Below, piece by piece: positions 1 to 4,520 of a stretch of DNA of 5,575 nucleotides. The translations under genes were made by a program, and so were the position numbers. The stretch comes from Bacillota bacterium. Lineage in GTDB: Bacteria; Bacillota; Dethiobacteria; DTU022; UBA8154. The first letter of the stretch is position 1, and every line of letters begins with the position of its first letter. The stretch is taken from the NCBI GenBank assembly GCA_003456095.1, contig DMPF01000072.1, positions 1-5,575 on the forward strand. The letters are read 5' to 3'. The notes below the pieces were generated by a model. It saw only the letters and a list, made by a program, of their open reading frames with translations. It had not been told where the DNA came from and searched no databases.

Positions 1-52
1 GATTTATTTTTTTGTTTTTTTTTTTGTTTTTTTGGGGGGGGGGGGGGGGGGG
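1..52. repeat. Homopolymer/low-complexity tract at window edge
   Basis: Bases 1-33 are almost all T, broken only by the opening GA, an A at 6 and single G at 14 and 26. Bases 34-52 are 19 consecutive G. The composition changes abruptly to ordinary sequence after about base 53. Such T then G runs at an extreme end are typical of poor-quality read ends or assembly artefacts, and nothing biological is needed to explain them. The reading frame of the following gene is technically open through the tract to base 1, so it gives no information about the true N-terminus of that gene. Confidence 0.85.
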
Positions 53-1314
53 TGTGGGAAAAACCCCTCACCGGCAGAAGGCCGGATGGCGAGGATATTA
101 TCCAACTGTCCCAGGAAGAAATAATCCTTGGAACCAAGCGGACACAATTTTTTTTCCTTTTCCAGGTGCCTTTTATATTTTTTGCAATCGAAGGAATAAG
201 GCGGCTGATAGTCGGCCTTGAGGCAGGAGATCCTTTAAGCGCGCATTATCCCTTGCTCACTTATATCGGTTTTGTGGCTTCGTTTATATTGATTGACAAC
301 AAAGCAACAATAAAGAGTAAGTCCGTGTATTTACGCAAAGGGCTCACGGAAATAGCTGCCATTGTACTGGTCTTACTGGTTTCCGGCTATATAGCCCAGG
401 CGGTAAAGCAAGCCATACCTTTGCCCCAGATCTTTTTTGCCATGCTTATTTCTTCTTCATTGGGCATGATGCTGTCCAGATGGCAGTTTGGTCCCACCGT
501 TAGAGCTTTGTTGTTTGCCGGAATTCCAGTGGTGCTGGCTGCCAACTTTATGATCGGTGGTTCCAGAATTATGGAAGCCTTTGCGCTGACTGGCATGACC
601 TCTGTGATGGCATTTGGCTTTTTCGGACAAATATTCTGGATGTTTGGCGGCTTAACCCTATTAATTTTATTCGGCTTGGCGAACAATGTGCGCAACCTGG
701 CGCCGGGGATGGCAGGGTCCCTTTCTCATGCCGGCCTAACCGGGGCCTGTACAGCCGGAGACCTTGGGCAGGATGCGGCAGCAAGGGCACCGATCATGAT
801 CAATATTCCTTTTTTCGGTCATATTTTTATCTTCACTATCTTTGCGCTCAGCATGAAGCAGGGTATCTTTATGACAGGCTGGGCAGCGCTCATTGTGCTT
901 GCAGGCATTATCCTGACCATATACTCATTGCGCACTTTAAGGGGAGCTCAGGGCAGGGAGGCGGTTGAGGTAAAGGGGTTAATGCAGTTTTCCTTTGGCT
1001 GGCAGCTGGTGGCCGTTATGGGCAGTCCTTTGCTCCTGCACCTATTTGGCATGCCTTTAACCCACGCGGCGATGGCAACCTCTTCGTCCATATCTCACTT
1101 TGGGCTCTTTGCCGCACTGCAAGGAGGCATGTTTGGCGCTGAGGCTGCTGAGATGATTCCATTTATATTTGCCATGCCCTTTTTAGTGCACCCTCTGGTT
1201 TTCGGCATGTTTGGCAAAGCCATGGCGAAGGACGGGGTGATGCCAGCAACAGTTGTTTATACTCTTGCGCTTATTGGCGTAATCGGGGTGATTTATGCTT
1301 TAATTATAGTCTAA
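52..1314 (+). CDS. Polytopic membrane protein of unrecognised family with internal duplication (N-terminus uncertain)
   Basis: I do not recognise this family and assign no substrate. The reading frame gives 420 residues from a GTG at 52, but that codon sits at the edge of the homopolymer tract, has no credible ribosome-binding site, and the frame is open to base 1, so the gene may be 5'-truncated. After a polar first 30 residues, the chain is very hydrophobic, with about 10-11 likely membrane segments (roughly 32-48, 66-82, 98-116, 124-142, 150-170, 182-210, 247-267, 273-293, 314-333, 368-388, 399-420). There is no signal peptide or soluble domain. Residues 190-293 and 313-417 look like two copies of one unit, centred on S-x-S-H-x-G-L (223-229 and 346-352) and a PF-x2-H motif (253-257 and 376-380). 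Duplicated units are common in transporters and channels, so a transport role is an inference. It lies 63 bases upstream of rex with no terminator between, so cotranscription is possible. Confidence 0.8.
   Translation: MWEKPLTGRRPDGEDIIQLSQEEIILGTKRTQFFFLFQVPFIFFAIEGIRRLIVGLEAGDPLSAHYPLLTYIGFVASFILIDNKATIKSKSVYLRKGLTEIAAIVLVLLVSGYIAQAVKQAIPLPQIFFAMLISSSLGMMLSRWQFGPTVRALLFAGIPVVLAANFMIGGSRIMEAFALTGMTSVMAFGFFGQIFWMFGGLTLLILFGLANNVRNLAPGMAGSLSHAGLTGACTAGDLGQDAAARAPIMINIPFFGHIFIFTIFALSMKQGIFMTGWAALIVLAGIILTIYSLRTLRGAQGREAVEVKGLMQFSFGWQLVAVMGSPLLLHLFGMPLTHAAMATSSSISHFGLFAALQGGMFGAEAAEMIPFIFAMPFLVHPLVFGMFGKAMAKDGVMPATVVYTLALIGVIGVIYALIIV
619..930 (+). other. Protein-level internal repeat, copy 1 (residues 190-293 of the membrane protein)
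   Basis: First of two related units. The core, residues 223-261, aligns without gaps to residues 346-384 at an offset of 123, with 15 of 39 residues identical by eye. Shared positions include S223, S225, H226, G228, L229, G236, G239, A242, A243, P247, P253, F254, H257 and F261. This copy carries extra charged residues (D237, D241, R245) not matched in copy 2. The DNA itself is not visibly repeated, so the duplication is old. Confidence 0.65.
988..1302 (+). other. Protein-level internal repeat, copy 2 (residues 313-417 of the membrane protein)
   Basis: Second copy of the unit. S346, S348, H349, G351, L352, G359, G362, A365, A366, P370, P376, F377, H380 and F384 match copy 1. The similarity continues, with one-residue gaps, into the following helix, where K393, G395, L407, G409, I411, I414, Y415 and L417 match K269, G271, L283, G285, I287, I290, Y291 and L293. 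Upstream, an LF-G match supports extension at an offset of 125. Confidence 0.65.
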
Positions 1315-1377
1315 TCTTAAGAAGATGCTCAACCGCAAGGAGGCAGCAAAAATGGGGATGGTTCAGGAGGTGAAGGC
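1315..1377 (+). promoter_or_regulatory. Intergenic gap between membrane protein and rex; no terminator or Rex operator seen
   Basis: The 63 bases hold no GC-rich hairpin with a T-run and no palindrome resembling the TTGTTAA-spacer-TTAACAA type of Rex operator. They hold two Shine-Dalgarno-like sequences: AAGGAGG at 1337-1343, placed 8 bases before an ATG at 1352, and AGGAGG at 1365-1370, placed 7 bases before the rex ATG. A TATAGT at 1305-1310, inside the end of the upstream gene, resembles a -10 box but has no good -35 partner. The arrangement is compatible with read-through from the upstream gene. Confidence 0.5.
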
Positions 1378-1405
1378 ATGCCGAAAGTCGATGTGGCAAC
1401 GGTAA
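1352..1405 (+). CDS. Candidate 17-codon leader ORF overlapping the rex start
   Basis: The ATG at 1352 is preceded at ideal distance by AAGGAGG (1337-1343). The frame runs 17 codons to a TAA at 1403-1405 and reads MGMVQEVKACRKSMWQR. It overlaps the first 28 bases of rex in another frame and contains the rex ribosome-binding site. The signal is as good as those of the real genes, but such a short ORF carries no family evidence. It could act in translational coupling or be fortuitous. Confidence 0.25.
   Translation: MGMVQEVKACRKSMWQR
1365..1370 (+). promoter_or_regulatory. Ribosome-binding site of rex
   Basis: AGGAGG, followed by TGA as in the full anti-16S match AGGAGGTGA, lies 7 bases before the ATG at 1378. 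It fixes the rex start, which also gives the expected N-terminus entering the conserved ATVTRLP segment. Confidence 0.85.
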
Positions 1406-2073
1406 CACGATTGCCAAAATACCATCAAATCCTGCAAAACATGAAGCAGCAGGGGCAAAAGTATGCCTCGAGCGGCCATCTCGCACAGCTTCTCAACGTA
1501 GATCCCAGCCTCGTCAGAAAGGATCTGGCTTGTGTGGCAACCGGGGTTCAAAAACTCGGTTATCCGGTCCACTTGACGATGGAGAAGATTGAAAATCTTC
1601 TGGGAATGAGAAACACAAAAGAGGCGTTTCTTGCCGGCGCCGGCTCGCTGGGACGTGCCTTGATGGCTTATCCGGGGTTCAAGCAATACGGCCTCAGGAT
1701 AACCGCGGCGTTCGATGCGGATCCGGCAAAGGCAGGCGATATTGTAGGCGGAGTTCAAGTGTTACCCATAGAAAAGCTGGCGGACCTGATGCGCCGCATG
1801 AGCATCATGATCGGCATCATTGCAGTCCCAGTCGATACGGCACAAGAAGTTGCTGATTTGATGATAAAGGCCGGAGCCCTCGCGATCTGGAATTTCGCGC
1901 CGATAACTCTGCAGATACCGGATAATGTGATTGTGCGGAATGAGAACCTGGCAGCGGGATACGCGCTGCTTAGCTACGAACTCGAGCAAAACCTTTACAG
2001 AAGGGGTGAAATTGATGAAAAGTACATTAACGAGCAAACCGCCGGAGGTGCGACGCTTTCAGAAAGTAAATGA
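1378..2073 (+). CDS. rex: Redox-sensing transcriptional repressor Rex (divergent type)
   Basis: Rex proteins are cytoplasmic dimers that bind operator DNA when NADH is low and release it when NADH rises, derepressing fermentative and hydrogen-metabolism genes. This 231-residue protein has the N-terminal winged helix (about 1-78), with ATVTRLP at 7-13 and VDPSLVRKDL at 41-50. The Rossmann domain follows, with GAGSLG at 87-92, an acidic AFDADP at 111-116, IIAVPVDTAQEVAD at 147-160 and WNFAP at 171-175. A helix near 188-205, of the kind that swaps between subunits, ends the family core. The usual FGxFGxxGxGY wing is replaced by a divergent stretch at 51-62 that keeps only the GY. The last 20 or so residues lie beyond the usual family end and are encoded within the overlap with the next gene, which may reflect a single-base error near 2003-2006. 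Its position directly ahead of hydCBA suggests it regulates them and itself. Identification is firm; target genes are inferred. Confidence 0.93.
   Translation: MPKVDVATVTRLPKYHQILQNMKQQGQKYASSGHLAQLLNVDPSLVRKDLACVATGVQKLGYPVHLTMEKIENLLGMRNTKEAFLAGAGSLGRALMAYPGFKQYGLRITAAFDADPAKAGDIVGGVQVLPIEKLADLMRRMSIMIGIIAVPVDTAQEVADLMIKAGALAIWNFAPITLQIPDNVIVRNENLAAGYALLSYELEQNLYRRGEIDEKYINEQTAGGATLSESK
2001..2009 (+). promoter_or_regulatory. Ribosome-binding site of hydC
   Basis: AAGGGGTGA lies 5 bases before the ATG at 2015 and decides this start over upstream in-frame ATGs inside rex. It is one base shorter than the ideal AAGGAGGTGA. A missing base here would also explain the unusual rex/hydC overlap. 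Confidence 0.75.
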
Positions 2074-2542
2074 AATACTCGACAACTTCGGTAACAACCC
2101 GGCGCGGTTAATCGCCATACTCCAGTCTGTGCAGGAGGAATACAGGTATCTGCCTGAGCCGGTATTGAGTTATATCGCTACCAGTCTAAGCGTTCCCCGG
2201 GCGAGAGTATTCGGCGTAGCCACGTTTTATGCCCATTTCTCCCTGGAACCCAAGGGCAAGTATATCATCAGGGTTTGTGACGGAACCGCATGCCATGTGA
2301 ACCGCAGTCAGTCGCTGCTGGACCTGATCGAGAAGCGACTCAAGCTCAATAACAAGAAATCGACTACGGATGATATGCTATTTACCCTTGAAAAAGTTTC
2401 CTGCCTTGGTGCTTGCGGTTTGGCGCCTGTCGTAGTGATTAACGACCGTGTTTACGGCCAGGTTAACACGGACAAACTAGGGCAAGTGCTGGATGGGATA
2501 TTGCTAGAAGAGGAAAGAAGAGGAACGGGGGAGATCGAATGA
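2015..2542 (+). CDS. hydC: NADH-linked [FeFe]-hydrogenase subunit HydC (NuoE/HndA-like [2Fe-2S] protein)
   Basis: This small subunit pairs with the NuoF-like flavoprotein in soluble NAD(H)-dependent [FeFe] hydrogenases and is homologous to NuoE of respiratory complex I. The 175-residue product has the normal family length. An N-terminal helical bundle (about 12-80, including the conserved RVFGVATFYAHF at 64-75) precedes a thioredoxin-like ferredoxin fold. The four [2Fe-2S] ligands are visible as C88-x4-C93 (CDGTAC) and C130-x3-C134 (CLGAC). The ATG at 2015 is chosen because it has a ribosome-binding site and gives a family-typical N-terminus; an upstream start would only add 28 rex-shadow residues. 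It overlaps rex by 59 bases and the next gene by ATGA, implying translational coupling with HydB. The symbol follows the HydABC scheme; NuoE or HndA would be equivalent. Confidence 0.93.
   Translation: MKSTLTSKPPEVRRFQKVNEILDNFGNNPARLIAILQSVQEEYRYLPEPVLSYIATSLSVPRARVFGVATFYAHFSLEPKGKYIIRVCDGTACHVNRSQSLLDLIEKRLKLNNKKSTTDDMLFTLEKVSCLGACGLAPVVVINDRVYGQVNTDKLGQVLDGILLEEERRGTGEIE
2527..2533 (+). promoter_or_regulatory. Ribosome-binding site of hydB within the hydC 3' end
   Basis: GGGGGAG lies 5 bases before the ATG at 2539. With the ATGA overlap at 2539-2542, this is the usual arrangement for coupled translation of stoichiometric subunits. Confidence 0.6.
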
Positions 2543-4506
2543 CTGCTGTAAACCTGGTAGAGATCGCTGAAAAGGCAAGACAGAGGATAGCCGGAATTAA
2601 TTATCGTGTGCTCATTTGTGCCGGTACAGGTTGTATTGCCAGCGGGTCAAAAGCGGTATATGAAGAATTCATCAGGCTGACCGGCGCGATTCCGGGTATT
2701 GACGCGGTGGTAATGACAGATGACGGGTGCGGGTCTGGTGTTTGCGATGGTGGCACGGGCGGACCAAAGAGCAATGGGGCTGTAAAAAGCAAGGAGGCAA
2801 CGAGTATTTTTGGTACCGCCGTCGTCAGCAAGACAGGATGCCACGGCTTGTGCCAAAAAGGGCCGCTGGTTACTGTTCAGCCGCTTGCTGCCGGCGCGGA
2901 AGAAATTTTTTACTGTCACGTAACGGCGGAAGATGTAACCGAAATAGTCGGCGAGTGGATCCGCTCCGGCAACCCAGTTGAAAGGCTGCTTTACCGTGAT
3001 CCGAATAACGGACATACCTTCCGGAACTCCCGCGAAATACCGTTCTACACAAAACAAAAGCGCATATCTTTGGTAGACTGTGGCCACATCGAACCGGAAA
3101 GCATTGATGAATATATTATGCGCGGCGGTTATGCGGCGGCGTGGCGTGTAATCACGCAGATGGCCCCTGCGCAGGTATGCGATGAAGTCGCCGCATCCGG
3201 CCTGCGAGGGCGCGGCGGCGCCGGTTTTTCAACAGGGAAAAAATGGCAGTTTGCGCTTGCGGTTAAAGGCGATATCAAGTATATTGTATGCAACGGGGAT
3301 GAAGGCGACCCGGGTGCATTTATGGACAGAAGCATCATGGAGGGTGACCCCCACAGGGTGCTTGAAGGAGCGATCATCGCGGCTTTTGCTTCTGGTGCAA
3401 GCCACGGCTATTTCTATATCCGGAGTGAGTACCCGCTTGCACTGGAACGGATGCAAAAGGCCATAGACGGCGCCCGTAAAGCAGGCCTGTTAGGCAAAGG
3501 CTTGTTTGGCAGCAGCTTTAACTTTGAATGCGAGGTCGTGGAAGGTGCCGGTGCGTTTGTATGTGGAGAGGAAACCGCGCTCCTGGCGTCGATCGAGGGC
3601 CAGCGGGGGATGCCCCGGCCCAAGCCGCCGTTCCCCGCGCAAAGCGGTCTGTTCGGAAAGCCAACAGTAGTCAACAATGTTGAGACACTGGCCACAGTGA
3701 GAGATGTTATTGAACGCGGTGCGGCCGAATTCAAGAAGCATGGAACGCCGCAAAGCCCGGGCACAAAGACTTTCGCCCTGACGGGGCGCATATTAAATAC
3801 TGGATTGATCGAAGTTCCCCTTGGCACAACCTTGAACGAGATTGTTTATGAAATTGGTGGCGGCATCCCGGATGGGCGCAATTTCAAGGCTGTCCAAATT
3901 GGCGGCCCTTCGGGCGGTTGCCTTGGGGCGGAGCATATTAACATGCCCCTTGATTTCGAGAACCTTGCTCAAGTGGGGGCAATGGTGGGTTCCGGCGGGA
4001 TCGTGGTACTGGATGATACTACCTGTATTGTCGAGGTAGCCAGGTTCTTTATGGAGTTTACGCAGCACGAATCGTGCGGCAAGTGCATACCATGCCGCGA
4101 AGGCACTAAGCAGATGCTTGCCATCCTACAGGATATCGTTGACGGCAAGTCGCAGCCCGGAGATCTGGAACTGCTTGAGGAGACGGCGAAGGTTGTGAAA
4201 ACGGCCAGCTTGTGTGCCCTCGGCAAAACCGCTCCCAATCCTGTAATCAGTACGCTTAAGTTGTTCCGGAGCGAGTACCTGGCGCATATCGACCGGCGTT
4301 ACTGCCCCGCCGGCGTTTGTGTCGCGCTGAAGACGTATACGATAGACCCCTCCTTGTGTAATGGTTGTCATCGCTGCAGCATGAAATGTCCTGTCGGGGC
4401 GATCGAGGGAGAGAAGCGCGAAGCTCACCGTATCGATGTTACAAAATGCACAAAATGTGGCATCTGTGCCAGTTTGTGCAAGTTTGAAGCCATAGCGGCA
4501 GTTTAA
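2539..4506 (+). CDS. hydB: NADH-linked [FeFe]-hydrogenase flavoprotein subunit HydB (NuoF/HndC-like)
   Basis: This is the FMN- and NAD(H)-binding subunit that moves electrons between NADH, flavin and iron-sulfur clusters. At 655 residues it has the long HydB layout rather than the roughly 430 residues of plain NuoF. An N-terminal thioredoxin-like [2Fe-2S] domain has C27-x4-C32 and C101-x3-C105. The NuoF core holds GRGGAGF (224-230), CNGDEGDPGAF (251-261) and CGEETALLASIEGQRG (342-357). A [4Fe-4S] site follows at C513, C516, C519 and C559. The C-terminal double ferredoxin has C607/C610/C613/C617 and C637/C640/C643/C647. H583 with the CPAGVC motif (589-594) may form the zinc site described in HydB-type subunits; the ligands are not certain. 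A Gly-rich insertion at about 61-96 with an extra C64-x4-C69 pair is unusual. The gene overlaps hydC by 4 bases and precedes hydA by 14. Bifurcating and NADH-only members of the family share this layout. Confidence 0.95.
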   Translation: MTAVNLVEIAEKARQRIAGINYRVLICAGTGCIASGSKAVYEEFIRLTGAIPGIDAVVMTDDGCGSGVCDGGTGGPKSNGAVKSKEATSIFGTAVVSKTGCHGLCQKGPLVTVQPLAAGAEEIFYCHVTAEDVTEIVGEWIRSGNPVERLLYRDPNNGHTFRNSREIPFYTKQKRISLVDCGHIEPESIDEYIMRGGYAAAWRVITQMAPAQVCDEVAASGLRGRGGAGFSTGKKWQFALAVKGDIKYIVCNGDEGDPGAFMDRSIMEGDPHRVLEGAIIAAFASGASHGYFYIRSEYPLALERMQKAIDGARKAGLLGKGLFGSSFNFECEVVEGAGAFVCGEETALLASIEGQRGMPRPKPPFPAQSGLFGKPTVVNNVETLATVRDVIERGAAEFKKHGTPQSPGTKTFALTGRILNTGLIEVPLGTTLNEIVYEIGGGIPDGRNFKAVQIGGPSGGCLGAEHINMPLDFENLAQVGAMVGSGGIVVLDDTTCIVEVARFFMEFTQHESCGKCIPCREGTKQMLAILQDIVDGKSQPGDLELLEETAKVVKTASLCALGKTAPNPVISTLKLFRSEYLAHIDRRYCPAGVCVALKTYTIDPSLCNGCHRCSMKCPVGAIEGEKREAHRIDVTKCTKCGICASLCKFEAIAAV

Positions 4507-4511
4507 GGAGG
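4505..4511 (+). promoter_or_regulatory. Ribosome-binding site of hydA
   Basis: AAGGAGG begins within the hydB stop codon and lies 9 bases before the ATG at 4521. It is strong, and the short spacing suggests one transcript with hydCB. Confidence 0.85.
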
Positions 4512-4520
4512 AGAAGACAG

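Noticed and set aside
1254..1310. Promoter-like TATACT (1258-1263) and TATAGT (1305-1310) near the end of the membrane gene
   Set aside because: Neither has a convincing -35 element at 16-18 bases, and both lie in AT-rich coding sequence.
1633..1644. 12-base perfect palindrome GCCGGCGCCGGC in rex
   Set aside because: It encodes the Ala-Gly-Ala-Gly-Ser part of the Rossmann loop, where GC-rich Gly/Ala codons readily create palindromes.
1931..2014. Upstream in-frame extension of hydC from 1931
   Set aside because: The extra 28 residues lie wholly within rex, do not resemble the NuoE family, and lack a ribosome-binding site; the ATG at 2015 has one.
3414..3827. 137-codon minus-strand open frame opposite hydB
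   Set aside because: It lies antisense to the conserved FMN/NADH core of HydB and reads as a Pro/Arg/Ser-rich shadow sequence.
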